Numbered from the stretch's first letter, positions 45,053-54,984 are shown. The stretch: DNA of 64,000 nt from Petrimonas sulfuriphila (GCF_051201015.1 NZ_JBPEHI010000008.1), one strand, 5' to 3'. Program-made: numbers and translations. Notes: generated from the letters alone by a model not told the origin.

Positions 45053-46597
45053 TTATTTATTAAGTTTTTTAAGCAACTGTTTTATGTCGGTGTTGAATGA
45101 AATTTCTTTCTCAATTTCGTTGATGGTAACCCGTTTTTGCTCCATCGTGTCCCGGTCACGAACCGTCACGGTGTTGTCTTTTAATGTCTGGTGGTCAACG
45201 GTGACGCAGTAAGGCGTGCCAATAGCATCCTGGCGGCGATAGCGCCTGCCAATGCTGTCTTTTTCGTCGTACTGACAAGCAAAACTGAATTTTAATGCAT
45301 CCATTATTTCAGTTGCTTTTTCGGGCAATCCGTCTTTTTTTACCAAGGGAAGGACAGCTAGTTTCACGGGAGCTATGGCTGCAGGAATTTTCAGCACTAC
45401 GCGAATTTCACCGCCTTCCAGTTTCTCTTCGCAATAGGAGCTGGTGAGGACTGAAAGAAACATCCGATCTACCCCGATAGAAGTTTCCACTACGTAAGGA
45501 ACGTAGGAACTGTTGAGTTCCGGATCGAAATACTGCATCTTCTTGCCCGAGTATTTTTCGTGTTGGGACAAATCAAAATCGGTGCGGGAGTGAATTCCTT
45601 CCACTTCCTTAAAGCCGAAAGGCATGCGAAACTCAATGTCTGTAGCGGCATTGGCGTAATGGGCCAACTTGTCGTGGTCGTGAAATTGATAATTTTCATT
45701 GCCGAAACCGAGAGCCTGATGCCATTTTAATCGCTCCTTTTTCCAATATTCAAACCAGTCGAGTTCTGTGCCCGGCGCTACAAAAAACTGCATCTCCATC
45801 TGTTCGAACTCGCGCATGCGGAAAATAAACTGACGGGCAACGATTTCGTTTCGAAAAGCCTTGCCAATCTGTGCGATGCCGAAAGGAACTTTCATCCGAC
45901 CGGTTTTTTGCACATTAAGGAAGTTGACGAAAATGCCCTGCGCCGTTTCTGGCCGGAGGTATACCTTCATGGCACCCTCTGCAGTAGAGCCCATTTCCGT
46001 GGCAAACATCAGGTTGAACTGGCGTACTTCTGTCCAGTTCCTGGATCCGCTTACCGGACAGGCTATTTCACAATCAACAATGAGTTGACGCAGGTCATCA
46101 AGATTACTGTCATTCAATGCTTTTGCAAACCGGGCATGGACCTCGTCGCGTTTTTGTTGATTCTCCAATACGCGCGGATTGGTTTCGCGATACATCTTTT
46201 CATCAAAGCTGTCCCCGAACCGTTTGGCTGCCTTTTCAACTTCCTTCTCTATTTTCTCGTCAATCTTTGCCAGGTATTCTTCAATCAATACATCGGCCCG
46301 ATAACGTTTTTTGCTGTCTTTATTGTCTATCAGCGGATCGTTAAAAGCATCCACGTGCCCCGAAGCTTTCCATATAGTTGGATGCATAAAAATGGCAGAA
46401 TCAATCCCCACCACGTTCTCGTGCAGTAAGGTCATGCTGTCCCACCAATATTTTTTGATGTTGTTTTTCAGTTCAACACCCATTTGCCCGTAGTCGTAAA
46501 CGGCGCCTAACCCATCGTAAATCTCGCTCGATGGAAAAACAAATCCGTACTCTTTACAGTGCGATACAATCTTTTTAAAAACGTCTTCTTGTGCCAT
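45053..46597 (-). CDS. glyS: Glycyl-tRNA synthetase (single-chain type)
   Basis: A 514-residue class II synthetase of the alpha2 type, as in Bacteroidota and eukaryotes, not the two-subunit alpha/beta form. Motif 2 is FRNEIVARQFIFRMREFEQMEMQFF. Class II motif 3 is near TSIGVDRMFLSV. The N-terminal part FPSSEIYDGLGAVYDYGQMG is family-typical. The symbol in this phylum is variably glyS or glyQS. It is transcribed divergently from the flippase gene. Confidence 0.96.
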   Translation of the reverse strand: MAQEDVFKKIVSHCKEYGFVFPSSEIYDGLGAVYDYGQMGVELKNNIKKYWWDSMTLLHENVVGIDSAIFMHPTIWKASGHVDAFNDPLIDNKDSKKRYRADVLIEEYLAKIDEKIEKEVEKAAKRFGDSFDEKMYRETNPRVLENQQKRDEVHARFAKALNDSNLDDLRQLIVDCEIACPVSGSRNWTEVRQFNLMFATEMGSTAEGAMKVYLRPETAQGIFVNFLNVQKTGRMKVPFGIAQIGKAFRNEIVARQFIFRMREFEQMEMQFFVAPGTELDWFEYWKKERLKWHQALGFGNENYQFHDHDKLAHYANAATDIEFRMPFGFKEVEGIHSRTDFDLSQHEKYSGKKMQYFDPELNSSYVPYVVETSIGVDRMFLSVLTSSYCEEKLEGGEIRVVLKIPAAIAPVKLAVLPLVKKDGLPEKATEIMDALKFSFACQYDEKDSIGRRYRRQDAIGTPYCVTVDHQTLKDNTVTVRDRDTMEQKRVTINEIEKEISFNTDIKQLLKKLNK

Positions 46598-46691
46598 AAA
46601 TCACGATTCCTCAATAAAGCTACAAAGTAAACGGTTTTTTTCGAAAGTTCCATCCTAACGCTATTTAAAAGATGTATAATTATGCCTCAAA

Positions 46692-46724
46692 TTGGCAAAC
46701 AAAAGCCTATTTTATGTACTTTTG
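46692..46724 (+). promoter_or_regulatory. Promoter of the flippase-S46 peptidase unit
   Basis: A -33 TTG (46692-46694), a 22-base spacer and -7 TACTTTTG (46717-46724) precede the ATG at 46750 by 25 bases. The spacer is slightly longer than typical. Confidence 0.55.
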
Positions 46725-46749
46725 CCGTTAATTTCAAAGATTTGGATGT

Positions 46750-48246
46750 ATGGCAGGAGGAATGAAAACCCTTGCAAAGGAAACAGCAATTTATGGAGTA
46801 AGCAGTATTTTGGGCAGATTTCTAAACTGGTTGCTTACCCCCTTTTGGACTTATGTTTTGATGAATACTGCCCAAATGGGAGTGGTGGGCAATCTGTACA
46901 GCTGGACTGCACTCACCGTTGTAATTCTTACGTATGGGATGGAAACCGGATTGTTCCGGTTTGCGAATAAAAGCGATGAAGATCCACTCAAGGTTTATAC
47001 AACAACGCTTATCAGTATTGCTTTTACGACGTTTTTGTTCATTCTCCTAGCAATCTTATTTTTAAATCCTATAACAACCATTTTTGGAAGTGAGGCTATA
47101 AAACCACACTATGTTCTGCTGCTGATTATCATACTCGGATTAGATACGCTCAGTGCAATTCCCTTCGCTTTTTTGAGGTATCAAAAACGTCCCATCCTGT
47201 TTGCAACCATACAGGTCCTGAATGTTTTGATAACCATCGCGTTCAATCTTTTTTTCTTCCTGGCCTGTCCTTGGCTTGCCGTAAAATTCCCCGGAGCTTT
47301 TTTCTGGTTCGATATAGGCAAGGGAGTCGACTATATTTTGATATCCAACCTGATGGCGTCGTTTATCCGGTTACTGCTGCTTTCACCGCAATTGAGGGTG
47401 AAATATACTTTCGACGGAGTTTTGCTGAAGAAAATGTTGGTCTATTCCCTGCCGTTGCTTGTGCTGGGTGTTGCCGGAATAATGAATCAGAACCTGGATA
47501 AAATGCTTTATCCGCACCTTTCTACCGAAGTAGATAAGATGGGGCAGTTGGGCATTTACACGGCTTCGTTTAAGGTTGCGGTGATTATGGTCATGTTCAC
47601 TCAAGCTTTCCGATACGCTTTCGAACCGTTTATCTTTGCTAAAAATAAAGAATCAGGTGACAATAAGTTGGCCTATTCCCAGGCAACCAAGTATTTCATC
47701 ATTTTTGGGCTGTTTATTTTCCTGGCTGTCATGGGGTATCTCGATATCGTAAAATATTTGCTGGAGGTTAACTATCAGGAGGGGCTTGCTATAGTTCCAA
47801 TCGTGATGGCAGCAGAGTTGTTTTTTGGTATCTACTTCAATCTGTCGTTGTGGTATAAACTGACCGATCAGACCCGGTGGGGCGCTTATTTATCCTTAAT
47901 CGGACTCGTTGTAACGGTGTTGGGAAATATCTTATTTGTCCCGGAATACGGTTACATGGCTTGTGCCTGGACAGCATTTTTTGCTAACCTTGTCATGATG
48001 GTGGTTTCTTATTTTCTCGGTCAGAAAAACTATCCCATTCAATACGATTTAAAATCGGCAGGATTTTATGTTGTCATAGCTGCGTTCCTGTTTGCGGGAA
48101 TAATGTTTACTCACGGAAATATTGGTTATGCCGGATTAAGGTTACTTGTAAACACTGTTTTAATAGGAATTTACCTGCTTATAGTTTTAAAAAAGGACTT
48201 ACCTTTGCAGCAGATACCCATTATAAATAAATATTTCAGGAAATAA
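46750..48246 (+). CDS. Polysaccharide/lipid-linked oligosaccharide flippase
   Basis: A 498-residue protein with about 14 membrane helices of the MATE/MurJ-Wzx superfamily. The start LAKETAIYGVSSILGRFLNWLL is typical of Bacteroidota Wzx-like flippases. Such proteins move undecaprenyl-linked sugars outward across the inner membrane. The lipid-linked substrate is unknown, and no capsule cluster adjoins it, although a GT4/Stealth locus lies 15 kb away. The S46 peptidase starts 19 bases later, so the two may be co-transcribed. Confidence 0.85.
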   Translation: MAGGMKTLAKETAIYGVSSILGRFLNWLLTPFWTYVLMNTAQMGVVGNLYSWTALTVVILTYGMETGLFRFANKSDEDPLKVYTTTLISIAFTTFLFILLAILFLNPITTIFGSEAIKPHYVLLLIIILGLDTLSAIPFAFLRYQKRPILFATIQVLNVLITIAFNLFFFLACPWLAVKFPGAFFWFDIGKGVDYILISNLMASFIRLLLLSPQLRVKYTFDGVLLKKMLVYSLPLLVLGVAGIMNQNLDKMLYPHLSTEVDKMGQLGIYTASFKVAVIMVMFTQAFRYAFEPFIFAKNKESGDNKLAYSQATKYFIIFGLFIFLAVMGYLDIVKYLLEVNYQEGLAIVPIVMAAELFFGIYFNLSLWYKLTDQTRWGAYLSLIGLVVTVLGNILFVPEYGYMACAWTAFFANLVMMVVSYFLGQKNYPIQYDLKSAGFYVVIAAFLFAGIMFTHGNIGYAGLRLLVNTVLIGIYLLIVLKKDLPLQQIPIINKYFRK

Positions 48247-48265
48247 TATACTTAATTTGAAATAA

Positions 48266-50392
48266 ATGAGAAAGATACTATTGATTACTGCCATATTGCT
48301 TGTGGCACTTGCAACCAAAGCCGACGAAGGAATGTGGCTTTTGAAAGAACTTAATCGGGAGAGTGTGGAGCGAATGAAAGAACTGGGATTCACTTTTCCG
48401 GTAAACAAACTATACGATGAGAAAAACGCTTCGCTGAAAGATGCAGTGGTCATTTTCGGCGGCGGTTGTTCCGGTGTTGCCGTATCCGACAAAGGGTTGA
48501 TTTTTACCAACCACCATTGCGGGTACGGTGCTATTCAAAAACTAAGTTCGGTTGAAGCGGATTACCTGAAAAATGGCTTCAAAGCCGATAATTTGCAACA
48601 GGAATTATATGCTGATGGGTTGACTATTTCTTTTCTCCGCAGTATGGAGGAAGTTACCCAGCAGATTTTGCCTAAGGTGCCTTCCGTGTTAAGCGAAGTA
48701 CAACGCGAATTGGCCATCGACTCTATCTCGGATGAACTGCTCAAGCAATACGACGACGATCCCTTTACCTCGGTACGGATTATTCCTTTTTATTCAGGGA
48801 ACAAATACTACAAAGTAGTTTATGATGTTTTTCGTGATATCCGTTTGGTGGTAACCCCACCATCGTCGATAGGAAAATACGGAGGCGATACGGATAACTG
48901 GATGTGGCCCCGCCACACGGGTGATTTTTCGGTTTTCCGCGTGTATGCGGACAGGAACAACAAACCGGCTAAACACAACGCCGATAATGTGCCGTACAAG
49001 CCTAAATATGTGGTTCCGGTTTCCTTGGGAGGAGTGAGAGACGGCGACTATGCCATGACCATCGGTTATCCGGGAAGCACACAACGCTATCTTTCGTCGT
49101 TTGGAATTGCACAGCAAATGGAATCGGAGAACAAACCGCGTGTTGAGGTGCGTGGAGCCAAACAGGATATCTGGTGGGATGCCATGACTAAAAACGATAC
49201 TATCCGGTTGAAATATGCCAACAAGTATGCCGGAAGCTCAAACTACTGGAAAAACTCCATGGGTATGAACGAAGCCCTTGTTAAGCTTGACGTATTGGCG
49301 GAAAAGCGCCTGCTGGAAAGCCGATTGACAAGCTGGATCAACAATAGCGAAAGAAACAAGGCAAAATACGGTCATCTGCTAAAAACACTGGAAGAAGCGT
49401 ATACCGGTTCTACTGATATGGCTCGTTACACGACCTATTTTCTCGAAACGTTTAACAACGGAATCGAATTGATCCGTTTTGCCAATACCATCCTTCAGTT
49501 TGATATGGATGGGACGGAAGAAGACAAGGCTGAATTTATCAACGACAGGATCATTGAGTCGTATAAAAATTATGAACCAACACTTGACCGGAAAGTCCTT
49601 CCTGTATTAATGCGGCTATACGAACAGCGAGTTCCGGAAAAGTACCTTCCCGATATTTACAAAAAAATCAAAACCGAATTTGATGGGGATTACGACAAGT
49701 ATGCCGATTGGTTGTTTGCCAATTCTCAATTTACCAACCTGACTGATTTGATGAATTTGTTGAAAGATGCGAATACGGAAATGCTGACCAAAGACCCGGC
49801 TATGGAGCTGGCATTATCGACTAAAGATATGGGATACGAACTCTCAGGGCAAATGATGTCGGCATATGAAAACATGATGAGGGGTGAGCGAGAACTGATG
49901 GCTGCATTGATGGAGATGGACTCGCGAAAGAATTTTTATCCCGATGCAACGTTTACCCAAAGAATGAGTTATGGATCGGTGAAAGGATATAAGCCGCGCG
50001 ACGGGGTCTGGTATGATTATTATACGACCGAAAAAGGAGTGTTGGAAAAATATAAGGAAAACGATCCGGAATTTCATTTACAACCTTACATCGTTGATGC
50101 TCTCCAAAAAAGAGATTTTGGAAGATATGCAGCTAAGGATGGGACTATGCGGGTAAATTTCCTTTCCGATAACGACATTACCGGAGGTAATTCGGGAAGC
50201 CCTGTTTTTAACGGGAAAGCGGAACTTATCGGATTGGCGTTCGACGGAAACTGGGAGGCGTTGAGCGGAGACATTGTCTTTGAACCCGAGATGCAACGTA
50301 CGATCAGTGTGGATGTCCGTTACGTGCTTTACACAATCGATAAAATCATGAACGCACCCCATATCGTCAGTGAGCTAAAGATTGTAAAATAA
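48266..50392 (+). CDS. S46 family dipeptidyl-peptidase (DPP7/DPP11 type)
   Basis: A 708-residue secreted or periplasmic serine peptidase with a signal peptide (about 1-18). The triad is visible as TNHHCGYG (His), GGDTDNWMWPRHTGDF (Asp) and TGGNSGSPV (Ser). It takes dipeptides from the free N terminus of peptides, fitting the amino-acid-fermenting life of many Bacteroidales. Eighteen residues after the catalytic serine comes Gly in FDGNWE; this position is Gly in DPP7 and Arg in DPP11, so a DPP7-like (hydrophobic-preferring) enzyme is more likely. This specificity call is inference. Confidence 0.93.
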   Translation: MRKILLITAILLVALATKADEGMWLLKELNRESVERMKELGFTFPVNKLYDEKNASLKDAVVIFGGGCSGVAVSDKGLIFTNHHCGYGAIQKLSSVEADYLKNGFKADNLQQELYADGLTISFLRSMEEVTQQILPKVPSVLSEVQRELAIDSISDELLKQYDDDPFTSVRIIPFYSGNKYYKVVYDVFRDIRLVVTPPSSIGKYGGDTDNWMWPRHTGDFSVFRVYADRNNKPAKHNADNVPYKPKYVVPVSLGGVRDGDYAMTIGYPGSTQRYLSSFGIAQQMESENKPRVEVRGAKQDIWWDAMTKNDTIRLKYANKYAGSSNYWKNSMGMNEALVKLDVLAEKRLLESRLTSWINNSERNKAKYGHLLKTLEEAYTGSTDMARYTTYFLETFNNGIELIRFANTILQFDMDGTEEDKAEFINDRIIESYKNYEPTLDRKVLPVLMRLYEQRVPEKYLPDIYKKIKTEFDGDYDKYADWLFANSQFTNLTDLMNLLKDANTEMLTKDPAMELALSTKDMGYELSGQMMSAYENMMRGERELMAALMEMDSRKNFYPDATFTQRMSYGSVKGYKPRDGVWYDYYTTEKGVLEKYKENDPEFHLQPYIVDALQKRDFGRYAAKDGTMRVNFLSDNDITGGNSGSPVFNGKAELIGLAFDGNWEALSGDIVFEPEMQRTISVDVRYVLYTIDKIMNAPHIVSELKIVK

Positions 50393-50414
50393 TCTTTGTT
50401 ATTAAAAAACATAC

Positions 50415-50463
50415 AAGAAAGAGGGTGAATCTCAATGTGTGATTTCACCCTCTTTCTTCTTTT
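50415..50463. terminator. Bidirectional intrinsic terminator between S46 peptidase and mgsA
   Basis: Arms 50415-50429 and 50444-50458 form a perfect 15-base stem with a 14-base loop. T-rich sequence follows on the + strand, and A-rich sequence precedes it, giving T on the - strand. It lies between convergent genes and can serve both. Confidence 0.88.
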
Positions 50464-50551
50464 TATTCACCTGTCCGGGAACAAATCCGAATATTCATTG
50501 TATCAGTAGGGTTGTTTTTTATTTTGAGACAGTCTCTTGTTTCCCTTCTCA

Positions 50552-50998
50552 TTAATTTCGTTCAAATTTTTCGTATCGCGGCGGCATGGGGACATAAGAC
50601 AGGTCGTCCCACAGACTGCTGGTAATCATCAGGTCGGCGCTGTAACGGTTACAGGCTATAGGTACGTTATGTATACGGCACTGGCGCAGCAGCATCATGA
50701 TGTCTGCCTCGTGCGGCTGTGCGTTCAGGTCGTCGATCAGGAACACGGCGAGATCGATTTCTTTGCGTACCACCATGGCTGCGATCTCAGCATCTCCACC
50801 CATAGGGCCGGAATTCATGCAGGTAATTTCGGGAAATACTCCTTCTTCGTTCAGTGCATCACGAACCAGTCCGCCGGTTGTGCCCGTGCAGACCAGATGA
50901 TGGTGGGATAGGAAATCGGAATTAAAGATAACCCAGTCGACCATGTCGGCTTTTCGATGATCGTGGGCCACCAAGGCAATGGTCAGTTTTTTTCTCAT
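50552..50998 (-). CDS. mgsA: Methylglyoxal synthase
   Basis: A 148-residue MgsA, which turns dihydroxyacetone phosphate into methylglyoxal and phosphate, relieving sugar-phosphate stress. Catalytic Asp lies in SGPMGGDAEI, with the opening LVAHDHRKADMV and the phosphate-site TGTTGG also present. ATG at 50998 fits the family start; the longer frame to 51058 runs into the phosphoglucomutase gene. It is the third gene of the C69 dipeptidase-phosphoglucomutase-mgsA unit. Confidence 0.95.
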   Translation of the reverse strand: MRKKLTIALVAHDHRKADMVDWVIFNSDFLSHHHLVCTGTTGGLVRDALNEEGVFPEITCMNSGPMGGDAEIAAMVVRKEIDLAVFLIDDLNAQPHEADIMMLLRQCRIHNVPIACNRYSADLMITSSLWDDLSYVPMPPRYEKFERN

Positions 50999-51017
50999 TT
51001 TAATAGTTATTCGATAG

Positions 51018-52769
51018 TTAAATTCCGAAGAACTCTTTGACAGCATTAATTTTTTCATCTGCCTGAGCCTCCGCTTGTAGAATTTCTTCGCGCGAAGATA
51101 TGGGAGAGCTTTGCACCTCGATATAGAATTTTATCTTGGGTTCAGTTCCGGAAGGGCGAATAGATACTTTTGTGCCATCTTCTGTAAAGTATTGTAACAC
51201 GTTAGATGTTGTGGGCATCTCGAGTGTGGTCACCTCTTCTTTGACATAATCCACACTTTCCAGTTTCACGAAATCCTTCGATAAAATAACGGGTGAGCCT
51301 GCTAATTCTTTCATGGGGTTCGCCCTGAAGTTTTTCATCATGGCTTCAATTTCGTCGGCACCCTCTTTCCCTTTGCGCACCAATGAAATACCTGCCTCTT
51401 TGGAATACCCATATTCTACATAGATATCCTGAAGCAGTTGGTACAGTGTCTTTCCATTATCTTTTGCCCAGGCTGCAACTTCTGCAAACAGCGTGCAGGC
51501 TGATACCGAATCTTTGTCGCGCACAAAATCGTCGGCGAGGAATCCGTAGCTTTCTTCTCCTCCACCGATGTATTTTTTTACCCCTTCGTTCTTGCGGATA
51601 ACGTCGGCAATCCATTTGAATCCGGTGTAACAGTCGAACATTTCGATGCCCATCTTGTCTGCGATTTTTTTCACCAACTCGGAGGTGACAATCGTTTTTA
51701 CGATAAATTCCTTACCCTTTAACAGCCCATACTCTTTGCGGCGTGTCATCAGGTAATAAATAAGGATAAGCATGGTCTGGTTACCATTGACCAGCCTAAA
51801 ATTGCCTTCGTCGTCACGGATGGCTGCTCCGATTCTGTCGGCATCGGGATCAGTGGCTAAAACAACATCAGCTTCTGTTTCGATACCTCTTTTTATAGCT
51901 AAGTCCAATGCTGCCGGCTCCTCGGGATTGGGAGAGATGACTGTCGGAAAATCTCCACTTATTACGTCCTGCTCGGGTACGTTGATAACATTCGTGAATC
52001 CAATGGCTTTCAGCGCATCGGGGATAAGCTTGATGCCGGTTCCATGGATGGGTGTATAAACAATCTTTAATTCTTTTTGATTTTCAATAGCTTGGGGAGA
52101 AAGAACAAAACTTTTAACCTTGTCGATAAAGGCCTTGTCCATGTCTTTCCCGATAATCTCGATCAATTCCTTGTTGCCGTTGAACTTAATTTCTTCTATC
52201 GATGAGATTCTGTTTACTTCAGCAATAATGTTTTTGTCGTGCGGCCCAAGTACTTGTGCTCCATCCTCCCAATAGGCCTTATATCCGTTGTATTCCTTGG
52301 GATTGTGTGATGCTGTAAGCATAATTCCACTCTGACAACCGAGTTTTCTAATGGCGTATGAAACTTCCGGTGTCGGACGTAAGTCTTCGAAAAGAAACAC
52401 TTTAATTCCGTTTGCGGTGAAAATATCGGCAGATATCTCGGCAAATTTACGACTGTTGTTCCGGCAATCGTGCCCGATGACTACTTTGATCTGTTCCAAC
52501 TCGGCAAACTCCTGTAACAAGTAGTTGGATAATCCTTGCGTAGCCGCACCAACGGTGTAAATATTCATTCGGTTGCTGCCTGCCCCCATAATGCCACGAA
52601 GACCTCCTGTGCCAAACTCTAGATCTCTGTAGAACGCATCAATCAGTTGACGCTTGTCTTCGTTTTGCAGCATCTGCCTTACTTCTTTTTTTGTTTCTTC
52701 GTCGTAGTTGCCGCTAAGCCATAATTGAGCCTTATCGGTTACTTGAGCTAATAATGTTTCGTTGTCCAT
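51018..52769 (-). CDS. Phospho-sugar mutase (phosphoglucomutase/phosphomannomutase)
   Basis: A 583-residue alpha-D-phosphohexomutase. The phosphoserine loop is TASHNPKEYNGYK. The metal loop is DPDADRIG and the sugar-binding loop is GGEESYG. The C-terminal phosphate site is RPSGTEPKIKFY. It interconverts glucose 1- and 6-phosphate (or mannose forms) and feeds nucleotide-sugar supply. All four functional loops are intact. The 20-base gap to the upstream dipeptidase gene and the 19-base gap to mgsA suggest one transcript. Confidence 0.94.
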   Translation of the reverse strand: MDNETLLAQVTDKAQLWLSGNYDEETKKEVRQMLQNEDKRQLIDAFYRDLEFGTGGLRGIMGAGSNRMNIYTVGAATQGLSNYLLQEFAELEQIKVVIGHDCRNNSRKFAEISADIFTANGIKVFLFEDLRPTPEVSYAIRKLGCQSGIMLTASHNPKEYNGYKAYWEDGAQVLGPHDKNIIAEVNRISSIEEIKFNGNKELIEIIGKDMDKAFIDKVKSFVLSPQAIENQKELKIVYTPIHGTGIKLIPDALKAIGFTNVINVPEQDVISGDFPTVISPNPEEPAALDLAIKRGIETEADVVLATDPDADRIGAAIRDDEGNFRLVNGNQTMLILIYYLMTRRKEYGLLKGKEFIVKTIVTSELVKKIADKMGIEMFDCYTGFKWIADVIRKNEGVKKYIGGGEESYGFLADDFVRDKDSVSACTLFAEVAAWAKDNGKTLYQLLQDIYVEYGYSKEAGISLVRKGKEGADEIEAMMKNFRANPMKELAGSPVILSKDFVKLESVDYVKEEVTTLEMPTTSNVLQYFTEDGTKVSIRPSGTEPKIKFYIEVQSSPISSREEILQAEAQADEKINAVKEFFGI

Positions 52770-52788
52770 AGAATAACAAAATATATAA

Positions 52789-54441
52789 TTAATCCACCGT
52801 TGGTTCTACTTTTTGAACCTTATATTTTTCTCCGGTTTGGTCGATAACCTTTTTATAAAATTCATTTGAATAACCAGGACGTTCCGGTGACGCGGGTTGT
52901 CCGTGCGGGTTTCTTTTGAATTTCCCGTTTTCTTCTTTCTTTACCACACCATCCACATATTTCACCATTAAGTATTGTCCGAGCTTCTTCCACTCCTGTA
53001 GACCATCTCTAATCAAAGAATTGGTGTGGTTGGTGAGAAAACGAACAGCTTCTGGCGGGGATTTCCTGTACAAATTTAATGCTTTCTTTTCAATTTCGGG
53101 CTGTGTTTCCCTGAAATTGTTTTCCAGTTTCTGCTGCACTTTTTGCATGTCTATGTTCATATCGCTGTATCGTGTGTAAACCATGTTCGACACCCAATTG
53201 TGCGTCCAGAAAGCCGATGTTTCGGAGTAGGTGAGTAAATCGCCGTTGCCAACCGCCATCTCTTCCGGTACATGGGTATGTCCGCAGTAAACCGGATAAT
53301 AAACTGTTTGAGCAGCGTCGTCAACACCGAACCACAGAATACCTCCAATCGTTTCAGGCAGCCAGGAACGCATTTGAGCGACAAAAGAGAATCCGGTCTG
53401 TTGAGTAGCAATTGGACGCTCGTTGCAGTACTCAACTGAATCTACTTGGAAGGTGAGTGGAGACCAGCGATAGGGAGAGTTGAACGGGCCGGCACCGACA
53501 TCAAAACGCCAGTCGAGTTCGGTTCCTTCATAATGGTCGCGCATCATACCCTGGATATCGTGGACACTGAGTTTTTTATCCGGCTTGATATATAACGGCA
53601 TCGGATCGATAGTTTTACCCTGTGCATACGTTACATATTTTCCCATATCTTTATTTACGCGATTAAAAAACGACCATACACGCGCCTCACAAAAACGTAG
53701 CGCTCCAAAATCGAGGGGTGCATAAGCCTGAGCAAAACTAAAATCGGCATCTTTGCCCGAGAAATATCCTTGTTGTCTGGCAAAAGAAATAACATCGGGA
53801 GAGTAGAGGCAGTTTTCGGGATCGTTTAAAGGAAACTGCTGGATACGTGCCTGGTTGGCATGTGCCGATACACAATCATCGGGAATGCGGACAGCCACCC
53901 ATACAGCCCCTTTGTTGCCAACGCCTTTGCTAATCATTTCCATTACCCAAACTTCGTTTGGATCAGCAATGGAGAAAGATTCGCCGGAACTGTAATACCC
54001 GTGTTCAGCTACCAGGCCGGTCATGACTTTTATGGCTTCACGTGCAGTTTTTGCCCGTTGCAGGGTAATATAAATCAAGCTTCCGTAATCCATGATTCCG
54101 GTGGAGTCGCTTAACTCGGGACGTCCGCCAAAGGTGGTTTCCCCGATGGCTACCTGATGTTCGTTCATGTTGCCGATAACGTTGTAGGTCTTGAGTGCCT
54201 GCGGTATTTCACCCAGGTATTTTCCCGTATCCCATTCATATACTTTCAGCATCGTACCGGGATTGTATTGTGCAGCTTCCCAATGATAAAGTTCACCGTA
54301 AAGATTGTAAGAATCGGCAGAATAGGAAATAAGGGTTGAACCGTCAACCGATGCTTTTTTGCCTACGAGTAGATTTGTGCAGGGATAAGTTGCATATACT
54401 GCAAAGAAAAAAACAACGGTGATGGAGAAGAATCTTTTCAT
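52789..54441 (-). CDS. C69 family dipeptidase
   Basis: A 550-residue exported N-terminal-nucleophile hydrolase. The signal (about 1-20) ends just before C21 in YPCTNLLVGKKASVDGS, so C21 is the catalytic N-terminal cysteine after cleavage. ESFSIADPNEVWVMEMI is typical of PepD-type dipeptidases. It removes dipeptides in the periplasm, complementing the S46 peptidase nearby. A possible -7 element (TATCTTTA, minus strand) lies at 54474-54481. Confidence 0.92.
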   Translation of the reverse strand: MKRFFSITVVFFFAVYATYPCTNLLVGKKASVDGSTLISYSADSYNLYGELYHWEAAQYNPGTMLKVYEWDTGKYLGEIPQALKTYNVIGNMNEHQVAIGETTFGGRPELSDSTGIMDYGSLIYITLQRAKTAREAIKVMTGLVAEHGYYSSGESFSIADPNEVWVMEMISKGVGNKGAVWVAVRIPDDCVSAHANQARIQQFPLNDPENCLYSPDVISFARQQGYFSGKDADFSFAQAYAPLDFGALRFCEARVWSFFNRVNKDMGKYVTYAQGKTIDPMPLYIKPDKKLSVHDIQGMMRDHYEGTELDWRFDVGAGPFNSPYRWSPLTFQVDSVEYCNERPIATQQTGFSFVAQMRSWLPETIGGILWFGVDDAAQTVYYPVYCGHTHVPEEMAVGNGDLLTYSETSAFWTHNWVSNMVYTRYSDMNIDMQKVQQKLENNFRETQPEIEKKALNLYRKSPPEAVRFLTNHTNSLIRDGLQEWKKLGQYLMVKYVDGVVKKEENGKFKRNPHGQPASPERPGYSNEFYKKVIDQTGEKYKVQKVEPTVD

Positions 54442-54543
54442 ATTTTATAGTGAATTTTAAAGTTTACAAAGCGTAAAGATACTTCAAAAACCGGTAAAAA
54501 CCCGCGCTGTCTCTGTTATATTTCACTTAATTCCACGAAATCG

Positions 54544-54575
54544 TTTGAATTAGTATGAAATTTCGTTTAATTTTG
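54544..54575 (+). promoter_or_regulatory. Consensus Bacteroidota promoter of the DivIC-like gene
   Basis: TTTG (54544-54547), a 20-base spacer and TAATTTTG (54568-54575) closely match TTTG-N19-TAnnTTTG. It lies 42 bases before the ATG and is the best -33/-7 pair in the window. Confidence 0.7.
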
Positions 54576-54617
54576 TAGTATAAAATTCAAACAGTTTCTC
54601 AAGATTAGCTGAACTTT

Positions 54618-54917
54618 ATGGATTTCAGAAAAATTATGAAAAAAAGGGTATTAAGCTTATCGGTCTATCAATTGATAATTTTGGTAGCTCTTATAGCTAT
54701 GTTGTTCTTTTTCAGTGATAGTAGCCTGCTGAAGCGAATCAAATACGAAAACGAAATCCGTGACCTGAAAACACAAATCGAATATTACCGCAAACAAACA
54801 GAAACAGATAAGGCCAAGTTAAATGAACTCCAGTCAAGTCTGGAGAATCTCGAAAAATATGCCCGGGAAAACTATTTGATGAAGAAAGAAAACGAAGAGA
54901 TCTTCGTGATTGAATAG
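54618..54917 (+). CDS. FtsB/DivIC-like septum formation initiator
   Basis: A 99-residue bitopic protein. A membrane helix (about 17-33) is followed by a coiled coil (about 38-80, LKTQIEYYRKQTETDKAKL) and a short periplasmic end with ENYLMKKENEEIFVI, typical of FtsB/DivIC. It would link FtsL and FtsQ in the divisome. It has its own promoter and precedes a small membrane protein by 140 bases. Confidence 0.85.
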   Translation: MDFRKIMKKRVLSLSVYQLIILVALIAMLFFFSDSSLLKRIKYENEIRDLKTQIEYYRKQTETDKAKLNELQSSLENLEKYARENYLMKKENEEIFVIE

Positions 54918-54976
54918 TAAACCCTGGAGGTGGCGAAAGTTTTCTGAAAAGGAAGTACCTGATAAGTTTATTTTAT

Positions 54977-54984
54977 TAAATTTG
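54977..54984 (+). promoter_or_regulatory. Possible -7 element of the 117-residue membrane protein gene
   Basis: TAAATTTG fits TAnnTTTG, 73 bases before the ATG at 55058. No -33 element recognised. Confidence 0.4.

Noticed and set aside
50415..50463. Small RNA or CRISPR-like repeat
   Set aside because: A single perfect hairpin with T-rich flanks between convergent genes is explained by a bidirectional terminator.
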